Positions 44,071 to 53,388 are shown, numbered from the stretch's first letter. The stretch: DNA of 64,000 bases from Streptacidiphilus fuscans (GCF_015690355.1 NZ_JADPRT010000009.1:189031-253030); one strand, 5' to 3'. Notes: generated from the letters alone by a model not told the origin. Made by a program: numbers and translations.

Positions 44071-44112
44071 AGGTGGGTTCGGGCAGGCGGGTTCGGGCAG
44101 GCGGGTTCGGGC
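44071..44112. repeat. 14-bp tandem repeats between STAS and glgX
   Basis: Three units of AGGCGGGTTCGGGC (the first with one change), plus a partial copy before them, lie in the gap between glgX and the downstream STAS gene. Confidence 0.75.
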
Positions 44113-44123
44113 AGATCGACCGG

Positions 44124-46319
44124 TCAGGTGGACCGTGCGGGCTGACGGTCCGGGCGGGCGCAGGCACAGCCCTGCCCCGCGGCGTCGGCCGGCGGGCGGC
44201 CGACCAGGATCACCGCGGAGTGCGGTCCGAGGCGGTACCGGCCGGGGTGCTCCAAGGTCGGCTCCGCGCCCGGCCGATGCAGCCCGTGCGGCGCGGTGGC
44301 CCCGGTGTCGGTGAACAGGTGCCAGGACTCGCCGGGCGGCAGGCTCGGCAACTCCAGGTCGTGCGCCTCCCAGTGGGCGTTCACCGCCACGTAGACGTGG
44401 TCGTCGGCGACCTGGCCGCGCTTCAGGCCGCGACCGCCGCGCAGCATGGCGAGCACCCGGACGTGGTGGGCCCAGTCCGGTTCCCATGCCCTGGTCCCGT
44501 GCCAGCTGACGTCGGGGAAGCCGCTGGGGACGAGGTGCCCGCGCGGATGCTCGGCGGAGCGCAGCACCGGGTGGGCGTGCCGGAAGGCGATCAGACCGCG
44601 GGTGAACTCCAGGAGCTCCGCGTTGGTCTCCACCAGGCTCCAGTCGAACCAGGAGAGCTCGTTGTCCTGGCAGTAGGTGTTGTTGTTGCCCTGCTGGGTG
44701 CGGCCGACCTCGTCGCCGGCGAGCAGCATCGGCACGCCCTGGCTGGTCAGCAGGATCAGCAGCATGTTCTTCATCTGACGCAGCCGCAGCTCCCGGATGT
44801 GCGGCGAGTCGGTGGGACCCTCCACGCCGCAGTTCCAGCTGTGGTTGTCGTTGGCGCCGTCGTTGTTGCCCTCCCCGTTGGCCTCGTTGTGCTTGTCGTT
44901 GTACGAGACCAGGTCGTTGAGGGTGAACCCGTCGTGGGCCGTGATGAAGTTGATCGAAGCGGTGGAGGAGCGCCCCTCGTACAGGTCCGGCGAGCCCGCC
45001 ATCCGGGTCGCCAACTCGCCGACCAGGCCCGGCTCGCCCTTGGTGAAGCGCCGGACGACGTCCCGGAACTTGCCGTTCCACTCGGACCAGCGGCCGTAGT
45101 TGGGAAAGTGCCCCACCTGGTAGAGGCCGCCCGCGTCCCAGGCCTCGGCGATCAGCTTGGTGTGCCGCAGCACCGGATCGAAGGCGAGTTGCTGGAGCAG
45201 CGGGGGGTTCGGCAGGGGCGTGCCGTCGGTGTCACGGTCGAGGATGGCCGCCAGATCGAAGCGGAATCCGTCGATGTGGTACTCGGAGACCCAGTACCTG
45301 AGGCAGTTGAGCACGAAGTCGCGGACCACCGGGTGGTTGCAGTTGACCGTGTTGCCGGTGCCGCTGAAGTTGAAGTACTCCCCCTGCGGAGTCAGCATGT
45401 AGTAGGTGGCGTTGTCCAGGCCGCGGAACGACAGGGTCGGACCGTGCTCGTTGCCCTCGGCCGTGTGGTTGAAGACGACGTCGAGGATCACCTCGATACC
45501 GGCCCGGTGCAGCGCCTTGACCAGCGTCTTGAACTCGTCCGCCTGCATCCCGAGCGGACCGGTGGCCGCGTACCCCGCCTTGGGCGCGAAGAAGGACACC
45601 GTGTTGTAGCCCCAGTAGTTGTGGAGACGCCGGCCGGTGGCCGGGTCCGTCCTGGGGTTGTCGAACTCGTCGAACTCGAAGACGGGGAGCAGCTCGACGC
45701 AGTTGACGCCGAGTTGCTGGAGATACGGGATCTTCTCGCGCAGCCCCGCGTACGTGCCCGGAGCGGACACCCCCGACGAGGGGTGCCGGGTGAACCCGCG
45801 CACGTGCGTCTCGTAGATGACCAGGCTCTCGTACGGCAGTTGCAGCGGGGTGTCGTCCCCCCAGTCGAAGTCGTCGTTGACGACCTGGGCGCGGTAGGGG
45901 TACGGGTCCTCCCAGTCCGGCTCCCGGCCCCACTGGTCGCGGCCCGAGACGCCGCGGGCGTGCGGGTCGAGCAGGATGCGCTCGGCGTCGAACCGGTCAC
46001 CGCGCGCCGGGTCGAAGGGGCCGTCGGCACGGAAGCCGTACCGCAGGGTCTCCAGGTCGAGTCCGAAGACCGTCATCGCGTAGACGCTGCCCACCCGGAA
46101 CTCCTCGGGGAACTCCAACTCCCCGGTCGGTTCGGCCGAACCGTTCTCGAACAGCACCAGCCGCATCGAGGTGGCGCGGTCCGAGTACACCGAGAAGTTG
46201 ACGCCGCCGGGCACGGTGACCGCGCCGTAGGGGAAGGCCCGGCCTGCCCGCACCCGGTACCGGCCGATCCGGTGGGTGGGGAACCCGTCGACCCGGGTCT
46301 GGACCTCCATGTCCGTCAT
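44124..46319 (-). CDS. glgX: glycogen debranching enzyme (isoamylase type)
   Basis: A 731-residue GH13_11 enzyme that removes alpha-1,6 branches. It starts at ATG 46319, overlapping the STAS gene stop as ATGA. The N-terminal CBM48-like domain (VNFSVYSDRATSMRLVLFENG) precedes the barrel motifs YETHVRGFTRHPSSG, DVVFNHTAEGNEHGP, the nucleophile in GFRFDLAAIL, the acid/base in LIAEAWDAGGLYQ, and ITAHDGFTLNDLVSYN. The C-terminal beta domain is complete. A short Cys-containing tail (CACARPDRQ) is unusual. Translational coupling to a STAS gene is unexpected for this enzyme. Confidence 0.96.
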   Translation of the reverse strand: MTDMEVQTRVDGFPTHRIGRYRVRAGRAFPYGAVTVPGGVNFSVYSDRATSMRLVLFENGSAEPTGELEFPEEFRVGSVYAMTVFGLDLETLRYGFRADGPFDPARGDRFDAERILLDPHARGVSGRDQWGREPDWEDPYPYRAQVVNDDFDWGDDTPLQLPYESLVIYETHVRGFTRHPSSGVSAPGTYAGLREKIPYLQQLGVNCVELLPVFEFDEFDNPRTDPATGRRLHNYWGYNTVSFFAPKAGYAATGPLGMQADEFKTLVKALHRAGIEVILDVVFNHTAEGNEHGPTLSFRGLDNATYYMLTPQGEYFNFSGTGNTVNCNHPVVRDFVLNCLRYWVSEYHIDGFRFDLAAILDRDTDGTPLPNPPLLQQLAFDPVLRHTKLIAEAWDAGGLYQVGHFPNYGRWSEWNGKFRDVVRRFTKGEPGLVGELATRMAGSPDLYEGRSSTASINFITAHDGFTLNDLVSYNDKHNEANGEGNNDGANDNHSWNCGVEGPTDSPHIRELRLRQMKNMLLILLTSQGVPMLLAGDEVGRTQQGNNNTYCQDNELSWFDWSLVETNAELLEFTRGLIAFRHAHPVLRSAEHPRGHLVPSGFPDVSWHGTRAWEPDWAHHVRVLAMLRGGRGLKRGQVADDHVYVAVNAHWEAHDLELPSLPPGESWHLFTDTGATAPHGLHRPGAEPTLEHPGRYRLGPHSAVILVGRPPADAAGQGCACARPDRQPARST

Positions 46320-46657
46320 CGGCCGGCACGGTTCCGCTCGGCCACCGGGTCGGCTCCGATGGTGAAGAAGTCCAGGAACCCGGTGGCGGACATGACGAAC
46401 CTGACCTCGTCGCTCAGCCCGACCAGGGTGATGGCCGCGTCGCGCTGCTGCGCCTGGCGATGCACGATCAGCAGGGTGCGCAGGCCCGCGCTGGAGATGT
46501 AGGACACCTCGGTCAGGTCGATCAGGAGCTTGGCCCCCTCGCTGACGTACGGCAGCAGCTGGCTCTGGAGTCTGGCGGAGGTGATGCTGTTGATCTCCCC
46601 CTCCAGCGTGATGGTGAGGACGTCCCCCGCGGTCGACGCGGTGAGCTGGACGGTCAT
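46316..46657 (-). CDS. second STAS-domain protein
   Basis: A 113-residue STAS protein starting at ATG 46657, which overlaps the previous gene stop by four bases. Its own stop overlaps the glgX ATG. The antagonist loop is LTITLEGEINSITSARLQ and the phospho-site segment is VSYISSAGLRTLL. The tail after FLDFFTIG is polar. It is a paralogue of the STAS at 43727-44038, so the module has two potential switches for one kinase and one phosphatase. Confidence 0.88.
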   Translation of the reverse strand: MTVQLTASTAGDVLTITLEGEINSITSARLQSQLLPYVSEGAKLLIDLTEVSYISSAGLRTLLIVHRQAQQRDAAITLVGLSDEVRFVMSATGFLDFFTIGADPVAERNRAGR

Positions 46658-48492
46658 GCTGCCTCCCCCTTCCGGACGGCCGGCTCCAGCCGGACCTTGA
46701 CGGTGACCCGGCCCGAGGTCTCCGGGAGGCGCACCGTGAGCGCGTCGGCGTCGAAGTCCTCGTGGGGCTCGCCGTCGACCAGGACCCCGGCGATGCGCAC
46801 CGAACCCGGCGGCAGCAGGTCCGGGGAGACCCGCAGGACACGGTCCGGCAGCTGCGCGGGGTCGGGCTTGAAGTGGAAGTCCATCGGATTCCCGTTGATC
46901 AGCAGGTTGTTGTAGACCGCGCCGAGGAAGCACAGCTCCGCGGAGTGGTACATGCTCATCGAGTGGCTGCCCTTGAGGCGTTCGGTACCGAGCAGGTACG
47001 GCAGGCCGCCGGCCAGGACGTTGAAGTAGACCGCCCCCTCGTCGTGGTCGAGGAAGAAGGCGTTGTAGAAGGACTGGGCGCTGCGGGCCTCGTCCTGGAA
47101 CAGACCCCGACCGGTGCTGCCGCTGAGGATCAGGTAGGCCAGGATCGCCTGCTCCTGCTGCCACCAGGCCTTGCGGTCGTGCCAGGCGAAGCGGTGCTGC
47201 CCCTCGCCGTCCGCCCGGAGCCGCTCGACCACGTCGTACCAGCCGCCGCGCTGCCGGTCGCTGCCGACCTCGGGCATGGTCTCGCCGATGCGCTGCGCGG
47301 TGTCGAGGTAGGCGTCCTTGGGACGCAGGGCGTGCATCCGCATCAGGTTCCAGGCGATCTTGAGGTTGTGGCCGACGACCGCCCGGTTCTGCTGCCAGCC
47401 GTGCTCGGTGTCGTGGGTCCAGTCCTGGTGGAACCGCTCCTGGACGAAGGGGCTGTTCTTGGTGTCGGGGAAGTGCTCGACGATGGTGTCGAAGGTGGAC
47501 TCAAGGAAGTCGGCGTAGGCCGGGTCGCCGGTGGCCAGGTAGAGGTTGATCAGGTAGGCCGGGGCGTGGTCGCCGACCGAGTTCCAGTTCTTGCGGGACC
47601 GGTTGGGGCCCAGGGACTCGTGGTCGGGGCTCAGCAGGATCGGGTCGATGTGCGAGTAGTAGCCGCCGAACTCGGGGTCGCGGTAGAAGCGGTCGAACAG
47701 CCGGATGGTCGCGTCGGCGTCGCTGAGGATCCGCGGGTCGCCGGTCACCCGGTAGGTCTGGACCGGGCCGGCCAGGGCGTAGATCTGCTCGTACATCGGC
47801 AGCGCGTCGTAGTCGTCAGAGAACTCCGACGTGAAGAGCTTCTTCTTGATGTCCCCGTCGATGTTGACGCCGTGGTACCAGTAGACGACGTCGTTCTCGC
47901 TGTCCACGAACCGCATCTGCTCACGCAGGTACTCGGTGCCGCGCTCGGCCACGTCGAGGTAGTCCTCGTTGCCGGTCAGCATGTACGCCGAGGCCATGCC
48001 GTAGACCAGGCGGGAGATGGTGTCGGTCTCCTGGACGTGGCTGGCGGTCTTGTCGCCGCCCAGTCGGATCTCGGTGCGGTAGCGGCGGAAGTCGACCGGC
48101 TCGTCGCCGAACTGCGCCCGCCGGTAGAACCGGGCGATGCTCTCCAACTGCCGGACCCACCAAGCGTGCTCCTCGAACCGGTGGTCCTCGGCGTTGCGGC
48201 CGACGAAGAGCAGGTGCTTCGCGTCGAACCTGGCCCCCCCGCCCTCCGGGTAGAAGACGCCCTGGACGAAGAGGTATCTCCCCGGTTCGACCATCGCGCC
48301 CACGTGCCCGCCGGCGTCCACGTACGGTTCGTCGAGATTGCGCAGCAGCTCGGCGCTCGGGTCGCCTGCGACGGAGACCTCGAAGAGGCGGCCGTCCGCG
48401 GTCTCCAGGGTGAAGACGTCGTGCTCGCGGTCGACGGCCACGACGTGTCCCGCGATCGTGTCGGAGAAGCTGAAGTCGATTGAGTTGGACAT
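46654..48492 (-). CDS. AGE-type (N-acylglucosamine 2-epimerase-like) alpha-barrel protein
   Basis: A 612-residue cytoplasmic protein starting at ATG 48492 after GGGAGG. The first 110 residues are a beta domain (IAGHVVAVDREHDVFTLETADG). The remainder is an (alpha/alpha)6 barrel with EDYLDVAERGTEYLREQM, QNRAVVGHNLKIAWNLMR, WHDRKAWWQQEQAILAYL and SHSMSMYHSAELCFL, the His/Arg-rich pattern of AGE/cellobiose-epimerase-like enzymes. It probably acts on a sugar, perhaps isomerising or epimerising an oligosaccharide, which fits the glucan context. The substrate is unknown. It is coupled to the STAS gene. Confidence 0.8.
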   Translation of the reverse strand: MSNSIDFSFSDTIAGHVVAVDREHDVFTLETADGRLFEVSVAGDPSAELLRNLDEPYVDAGGHVGAMVEPGRYLFVQGVFYPEGGGARFDAKHLLFVGRNAEDHRFEEHAWWVRQLESIARFYRRAQFGDEPVDFRRYRTEIRLGGDKTASHVQETDTISRLVYGMASAYMLTGNEDYLDVAERGTEYLREQMRFVDSENDVVYWYHGVNIDGDIKKKLFTSEFSDDYDALPMYEQIYALAGPVQTYRVTGDPRILSDADATIRLFDRFYRDPEFGGYYSHIDPILLSPDHESLGPNRSRKNWNSVGDHAPAYLINLYLATGDPAYADFLESTFDTIVEHFPDTKNSPFVQERFHQDWTHDTEHGWQQNRAVVGHNLKIAWNLMRMHALRPKDAYLDTAQRIGETMPEVGSDRQRGGWYDVVERLRADGEGQHRFAWHDRKAWWQQEQAILAYLILSGSTGRGLFQDEARSAQSFYNAFFLDHDEGAVYFNVLAGGLPYLLGTERLKGSHSMSMYHSAELCFLGAVYNNLLINGNPMDFHFKPDPAQLPDRVLRVSPDLLPPGSVRIAGVLVDGEPHEDFDADALTVRLPETSGRVTVKVRLEPAVRKGEAA

Positions 48493-48535
48493 GGGTCCTC
48501 CCAGTGACGGGTCGGTCGGTGGAGCCTCGGGCCGG

Positions 48536-49765
48536 CTACTCGTGGGGGTGGGCCGCCGCGGCCGGGACCGGGCCGGCGACCCGGCTCTCCACAAGGATCT
48601 GCCCGGCCAGGCCGCAGATGAGGATCAGTTCGAGCACCGGTGGACGCATCGGGACGTCCAGCGTGCCGAGCACCAGGAACGCGGTGCCGAGGCCCAGTCG
48701 GCACCAGGCCCGGGGATCGCCCCAGGGCCGCATGTTGAGCTGGTGGATCGTGCCGATGCCGAGCAGGAAGGCGGCCACCCCCCAGCAGAGCACCGTCTGC
48801 CAAGCGCCGGTCTGGCGGCCGGTGTTGGCCGCCTCGGTGGCCAGCAGGCCGCCCACCCCGGTCGCGGCGATCCCGGCGTGGATCACCAGGTGCCCGTAGA
48901 CGTACGCCTGGCCGGTCAGCCGCCACTGCCGCAGCGGAGAGGCGTCCACGAAGTCGAAGCAGAGCCACCACTGCGCCGCCGCGACCAGGAAGGCGCCGGC
49001 GACCGCCGCCAGCGCCATCGGCTGGAGCCGGCTGGAGGTGATGCCGGCTGCGTTGAGCGCCACCACCTCACCGAGCACGATGATGGTGAACAGCCCGAAG
49101 CGCTCCGGGATGTGCGACATGTCGAACGGCACCCTGGCGATCGCCGCGGCGGACAGCAGCGGCGTCAGCATGTCCACCGCGAGCCCGACGGCCCACAGCA
49201 CGTAGCAGACGGGCGGCGGCACGAACACCGACACCAGCCAGACCGCCGCACCCGTTCCGAAGCCGAGGAGGTAACGCCGGGTCAGCGGCCTGGCCTCGTG
49301 CGCGTGACGGTGCGCCCTGGCGTAGAGACCGACCAGGATCAGTCGGCTGGCGGCGTAGCTGAGGGCCATCCTGGCCGCCCCGGTGGAGCCGCTGAACGCC
49401 CCCGGGATCGCCATCGACATGAACAGGATGGCCGCCATCGCGGCGATCACGATCAGCCGGTAGGCCCGGTCGTCGTTGTCGAAGCGATCGGAGTAGAAGG
49501 TGTAGGACACCCAGGACCACCAGACCGGAACGAACAGGGCCGTGTAGCGGGCCGCGCCCGCCCAGGTCGGATCGTGCAGCAGGACCGAGACGAGCTCGGC
49601 GACGGCGACCATGAAGACCAGGTCGAAGAACATCTCCAGCGGAGACGTGCTCCGGTCGTGCGCGGCGTCGGCCTTGCGCAGCCGCAGCCGGATCCGGTCC
49701 GACCGCGGCCCGCCGGCGCGCGGAGCGTCCCGCGTGGCGCTGTCCAGCGTGTCCAGGGCGGTCAT
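48536..49765 (-). CDS. low temperature requirement A (LtrA) family membrane protein
   Basis: A 409-residue protein with about ten hydrophobic helices. The family signature STSPLEMFFDLVFMVAVAELV begins near residue 38, followed by YTFYSDRFDNDDRAYR and FDMSHIPERFGLFTIIVLGEV. LtrA proteins are integral membrane proteins of unknown mechanism, first linked to growth at low temperature in Listeria. It lies 5 bases after the SnoaL-like gene at 49771 and 43 before the AGE-like gene. Confidence 0.9.
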   Translation of the reverse strand: MTALDTLDSATRDAPRAGGPRSDRIRLRLRKADAAHDRSTSPLEMFFDLVFMVAVAELVSVLLHDPTWAGAARYTALFVPVWWSWVSYTFYSDRFDNDDRAYRLIVIAAMAAILFMSMAIPGAFSGSTGAARMALSYAASRLILVGLYARAHRHAHEARPLTRRYLLGFGTGAAVWLVSVFVPPPVCYVLWAVGLAVDMLTPLLSAAAIARVPFDMSHIPERFGLFTIIVLGEVVALNAAGITSSRLQPMALAAVAGAFLVAAAQWWLCFDFVDASPLRQWRLTGQAYVYGHLVIHAGIAATGVGGLLATEAANTGRQTGAWQTVLCWGVAAFLLGIGTIHQLNMRPWGDPRAWCRLGLGTAFLVLGTLDVPMRPPVLELILICGLAGQILVESRVAGPVPAAAAHPHE

Positions 49766-49770
49766 GGCGG

Positions 49771-50154
49771 TCAGCTCTCGCTGACCCGGATGTGCCCCTG
49801 GTCCACGTAGCCCTTGACCTCGACGATCCGGCCGGACTCGTCCAGCCGGAACACGTCGATGCCGTCGACCACGACCTGCGCGTCCGGCTTGGTCTGGACG
49901 ATGTGGAAACTCAGGGCGGCCTCGTCGCCGGACACGATCAGGTCGGTGATCTGGAAGTCCACCTTCTCCACGGACGCGAACAGGCCGTCCCAGAAGGCGG
50001 CCAGCGCCTGGACGCCGCGGTTGGGCGTCGAGCCGACCGGGTCGATCTGCACGACGTCCTCGGCGAACAGGGCGACGAACCGCTCCCGGTCCTGGGTGTT
50101 GAAGCTGTCGACGTAGGCCGTGACGGTGTCACGGATCTGCTGCTCCTGCGGCAT
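49771..50154 (-). CDS. SnoaL/NTF2-like protein (nuclear transport factor 2 fold)
   Basis: A 127-residue single-domain protein starting at ATG 50154 after GGAGAG. The helix IRDTVTAYVDSFNTQDRERFVALFAEDVVQIDPVG and the strands IVEVKGYVDQG are typical of ketosteroid-isomerase-like NTF2 folds. Members act as cyclases, isomerases, hydratases or binding proteins. It pairs with a related protein at 50812-51234, with a DJ-1 protein between them. Confidence 0.85.
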   Translation of the reverse strand: MPQEQQIRDTVTAYVDSFNTQDRERFVALFAEDVVQIDPVGSTPNRGVQALAAFWDGLFASVEKVDFQITDLIVSGDEAALSFHIVQTKPDAQVVVDGIDVFRLDESGRIVEVKGYVDQGHIRVSES

Positions 50155-50189
50155 GGTCTCTCTCCTTGTGGGCGTTGCGGTCGGGTCGG

Positions 50190-50807
50190 TCAGCGGGACG
50201 CGAGCGCCCTCGCGCCGATCTCCTCCAGGAACGTGCTCATGAACCGTCCGGTGACCTCCGGGTGCTTGGCCGTGACCAGCTCCCCGTCGACGACCAGGTC
50301 CGCGGTACCGGACCCGGCGTAGACCACCTCGGCGCCGGCGCTCTCGACGTCGCAGACGATGTTGTGGGCGCAGGTCACCTGTCGGCCCCGCAGCAGCTCC
50401 GGGGCGGCGCACAGCAGCCACAGCGAGTGGCAGATCGCGCCGACCAGGACGCCCGGAGCGGCCATCGCCGCCCGGACGAACTCCACAGCGGGTGCCGTGT
50501 TCCTGGCGTTCGGCCCGGACACCTCCGGCTGGTAGCGCAACCGGTCCATGGCGTAGGCGCCGATGCAGATGATTCCCGCGTAGTCGCTCGGGTCGACGTG
50601 CAGGACGTCGGTGGTCACCGTGACGTGGTCGTCGACGGTTCCGTCGTCCGGGTTGCTGCCGAAGGTCAGCTCCGGCTGTCCCCACAGGTGGGACAGGTAC
50701 TCCACCTGGTAACCCTGCGCGGGGAAGTACTCGTTGAAGGCCCGGAACTCGGTCGAGTCGAAGTGGTCCTCGATCAGAACGCCGATCACGCCCTTGGTCG
50801 CCGGCAT
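50190..50807 (-). CDS. DJ-1/PfpI family protein (copy 1)
   Basis: A 205-residue protein starting at ATG 50807 (a GTG at 50819 is possible). The nucleophile elbow is LVGAICHSLWLL, with the Glu-containing GVLIEDHFDSTEF strand near the start. It has a flavodoxin-like fold. Enzymes of this group include glyoxalases, amidotransferase-like hydratases and peptidases. It is distinct in sequence from the two other DJ-1 proteins of this locus. It sits four bases after a SnoaL-like gene. Confidence 0.88.
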   Translation of the reverse strand: MPATKGVIGVLIEDHFDSTEFRAFNEYFPAQGYQVEYLSHLWGQPELTFGSNPDDGTVDDHVTVTTDVLHVDPSDYAGIICIGAYAMDRLRYQPEVSGPNARNTAPAVEFVRAAMAAPGVLVGAICHSLWLLCAAPELLRGRQVTCAHNIVCDVESAGAEVVYAGSGTADLVVDGELVTAKHPEVTGRFMSTFLEEIGARALASR

Positions 50808-50811
50808 CGGA

Positions 50812-51234
50812 TCACCCACCGAGGCCCAGCGGCGTCAGCAGCTGGCCGGGGTCGAAGTAGGCGGTGACCTCCTTGATCCGGCCGTCCTCGATCCGGAAGA
50901 TGTTCATCCCCCGGACCGTGATCCGCTCGTGGGTCGGGGCCGCTCCCATGAACACGCCCTGGTGGGTGCCGGTGATGGTGAACGCGGCGGCGACCTTGTC
51001 GTCCTGCTCCAGGAGGTCGTCGACGGTGAACACCCGGTCCGGGAACCCGCCGTACCAGCGCAGCGCGAACTCCTTGTAGGCGGCCAGGCCGTGGATGCCG
51101 TCCGGAGAGATCGGGTTCTCGAAGACCACGTCCGGAGCCATCAGGCTGTCAGCGAGCTGAAGGTTCCCGGGACTGGTGAGGAACTCCTCGTAGTACCGGC
51201 GGACGAGCTCCGCCCCTGTGTCGGCCATGACCAT
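50812..51234 (-). CDS. SnoaL-like NTF2-fold protein (copy 2)
   Basis: A 140-residue protein from ATG 51234 (ATG 51228 is also possible). TGAELVRRYYEEFLTSPGNL, ISPDGIHGLAAYKEF and RGMNIFRIEDGRIKEVTAYFDPGQ fit the SnoaL-like cyclase/ester-hydrolase fold. It follows the GMC oxidoreductase gene after a 151-base gap and precedes the DJ-1 gene by four bases. Confidence 0.82.
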   Translation of the reverse strand: MVMADTGAELVRRYYEEFLTSPGNLQLADSLMAPDVVFENPISPDGIHGLAAYKEFALRWYGGFPDRVFTVDDLLEQDDKVAAAFTITGTHQGVFMGAAPTHERITVRGMNIFRIEDGRIKEVTAYFDPGQLLTPLGLGG

Positions 51235-51385
51235 CTCGCTTCCGTGGGTTGGTGGGGTCTTCTTGGCTGCGTCGCGTGTGTCGTGTGCGTCGCGTGCGTC
51301 GCACTTCGTCGCCTGCGTCGCGCTTCGTCGGCGCGGGGCCCGACGGCCGGCTCCCCGGTGACGCACGGGAGCCGGCCGAACCGGG
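51235..51385. repeat. low-complexity TGCGTCGC repeats
   Basis: The gap between the GMC oxidoreductase and SnoaL-like genes contains repeated TGCGTCGCG/TTCGTCGCC units around 51268-51330. No gene is seen. Confidence 0.6.
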
Positions 51386-52894
51386 TCAGGCGCTGCGCAG
51401 GAACCACTCGGCCGCCCGCTCGCCGATGACGTAGCAGGTGAGGTTGGGGTTGCCGCTGACGTGCGTGGGCATGACCGACGCGTCGACGACGCTCAGGTTC
51501 TCCACGCCGTGCACCCGCAGCCGCTGGTCCACCACGGCGCCCTGGTCCTCGGCGGAGCCCATCCTGGCGGTGCCGACCGGGTGCCACAGGGTGGCGGAGT
51601 TCTCCCGCACGTAGTCGAGCAGCGCGGCGTCGCTGTCGACCTGACGCTGGGTCAGGTTCTCGCTCAGCCCGGTGGACAGGTCCTGGATCTGCTTGGAGTT
51701 GGCGATCTCCCAGGAGAGCCTGACCCCGTCCAGGGCGATCTTCCGGTCCGCCTCCTCGCCGTAGGAGTTGAGGAAGATGTCGGGCTGGACCGTGGGGTCG
51801 GCGCTGCGCAGCGACACCCGGCCTCGGCACAGCGGCTTCTGGAGCACGCTCATCACGCTGATCGGCCGATGGGTGGCCGGCGCGTAGCGGCTGACGAAGT
51901 ACAGCTGCATGTTGTTGAACTGGTCGGTCCCGGGGGCCGTGTAGCGCGCCAGGACCTGCACGTCGGGATCGTTCGGGTCGGTGACTCCCTCCTTGGGGAG
52001 CAGGCCGACGGTGATCTGCTGGTGCTCGATCAGGTTCTCGCCGACGTTCGGCTGGTCCAGGACCACGTCGATGCCCAGGCCGCGCAGCTGCTCCTTGGGA
52101 CCGACGCCGGAACGCAGCAGGATGGCCGGCGAGTTCAGCGCGCCCGCCGACAGCGTGACGTGCCTGGCCTGGACCGTCTCGGTCCGGCCGTCCGACACGA
52201 TCTCCACTCCGGTGGCCCGGGTGCCCTCGAACAGCACCCGGTTGACCTGCGTCAGCGCCCGGATGGTGAGGTTGGGACGGTGCTGGGCCACGGACAGGTA
52301 GGCGACCGAGGTGGACACCCGCAGATTGCCGTCCCGGTTCATCGGGATCGGGCCGACGCCGCTGGCCTGCGGGTCGTTGTGGTCCGGCACGTAGCCGAAT
52401 CCCTGGTCCAGGCAGGCCTCCAGGTAGGCCGCCTGGAACGGCACCAGCTCGTCGCGCTTCCAACGGACGATCGGCGTGGGGCCGTTCTGCCCGTGCAGCG
52501 GACCCTGGAAGTCCTGGTCGTTCTCCTGCTTGACGAAGTACGGGAGCACCTGGTCCCAGGACCACTCGTCGTTGCCGAGTCCGGCCCACTCGTCGTAGTC
52601 CGCGGGGATCCCGCGCAGCGCGATGGCGCCGTTGACCGAGGAGCAGCCGCCGGCGACCTTGCCGCGGGCGTAGGTCAGGGACCGGCCGGGCACCGCCTCG
52701 GCGGTGTAGCCCCAGTCGTGGTCCTCCACGGACACGGTCAGCGCGTTGGTGATGTCCTCGGGCGTCTGCGCGACCTCGCCCCAGAACGGGCCGGCCTCGA
52801 GCAGCAGGACGGTGCAGTCGGGGTTCTCCGACAGCTTGCTCGCCAGGACGGCCCCCGAGGAGCCGGCCCCGACGACGATGTGGTCGTAAATCAT
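51386..52894 (-). CDS. GMC family FAD-dependent oxidoreductase
   Basis: A 502-residue flavoenzyme starting at ATG 52894 after GGGAGAG. It overlaps the VOC gene stop. The FAD motif VVGAGSSGAVLASKLSE is N-terminal. GMC signature 1-like YARGKVAGGCSSVNGAI and signature 2 LSAGALNSPAILLRSGVG are present. The C-terminus has the active-site His in LWHPVGTARMG and Asn in SGNPNLTCYVIGE. It oxidises an alcohol to an aldehyde or ketone (choline dehydrogenase-like subgroup). The substrate is unknown. No signal peptide is present. Confidence 0.93.
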   Translation of the reverse strand: MIYDHIVVGAGSSGAVLASKLSENPDCTVLLLEAGPFWGEVAQTPEDITNALTVSVEDHDWGYTAEAVPGRSLTYARGKVAGGCSSVNGAIALRGIPADYDEWAGLGNDEWSWDQVLPYFVKQENDQDFQGPLHGQNGPTPIVRWKRDELVPFQAAYLEACLDQGFGYVPDHNDPQASGVGPIPMNRDGNLRVSTSVAYLSVAQHRPNLTIRALTQVNRVLFEGTRATGVEIVSDGRTETVQARHVTLSAGALNSPAILLRSGVGPKEQLRGLGIDVVLDQPNVGENLIEHQQITVGLLPKEGVTDPNDPDVQVLARYTAPGTDQFNNMQLYFVSRYAPATHRPISVMSVLQKPLCRGRVSLRSADPTVQPDIFLNSYGEEADRKIALDGVRLSWEIANSKQIQDLSTGLSENLTQRQVDSDAALLDYVRENSATLWHPVGTARMGSAEDQGAVVDQRLRVHGVENLSVVDASVMPTHVSGNPNLTCYVIGERAAEWFLRSA

Positions 52895-53388
52895 CGCTCT
52901 CCCTTTCCGGGGTCGGGAGCGAGGCCGGGGAACTCGCCGGTCTCGATCCACGATTCGATGGCCTCCTGCTCTGCGACATCCACGTACTCGAGCCGGATGC
53001 CCAGCAGGTCCGGCTTGGTGATGATCCAGTCGGGAGTGGCGCCTTCGGCACTCCTGGACGCCGCGTCGATCCCAATGCCCTGGGCCTCGAGCGTCTTGAT
53101 CCGGGTGGCCATGTCCGGCTCCCACAGGCCCAGGTAGAGGATCTGACCCTCCTTCTCGGCCGAGAAGATGCCGTCGCCGTGCGCCTCGATCAGCTCGTAG
53201 TAGGGCGGGCCCTCCTTCGAGAAGGCCACATGGACGACCTGCTCGTGCGGCTCGGGGTCCTCCAGCCGGGGGTTGGTCACCCAGGCGGGCTTGGTGAAGG
53301 TCACGCCCAGGATCCGGGAGAACTCCTCGATGGCCCGGTCGAGATCCGGGACGACCACCCCGATGTGGAAGTACGTCGGCGCCGTCAC
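52891..53388 (-). CDS. VOC (glyoxalase/dioxygenase superfamily) protein
   Basis: A 165-residue protein, ATG 53388, overlapping both neighbours by four bases. The first beta-alpha-beta module is FHIGVVVPDLDRAIEEFSRILGV with a metal-type His, and YYELIEAHGDG supplies a Glu. The second module is ILYLGLWEPDMATRIKTLEAQG ending GIRLEYVDV. Such proteins are metal-dependent isomerases, dioxygenases or drug-binding proteins. It is translated with the ABM and GMC genes, implying a shared small-molecule pathway. Confidence 0.88.
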   Translation of the reverse strand: MTAPTYFHIGVVVPDLDRAIEEFSRILGVTFTKPAWVTNPRLEDPEPHEQVVHVAFSKEGPPYYELIEAHGDGIFSAEKEGQILYLGLWEPDMATRIKTLEAQGIGIDAASRSAEGATPDWIITKPDLLGIRLEYVDVAEQEAIESWIETGEFPGLAPDPGKGER

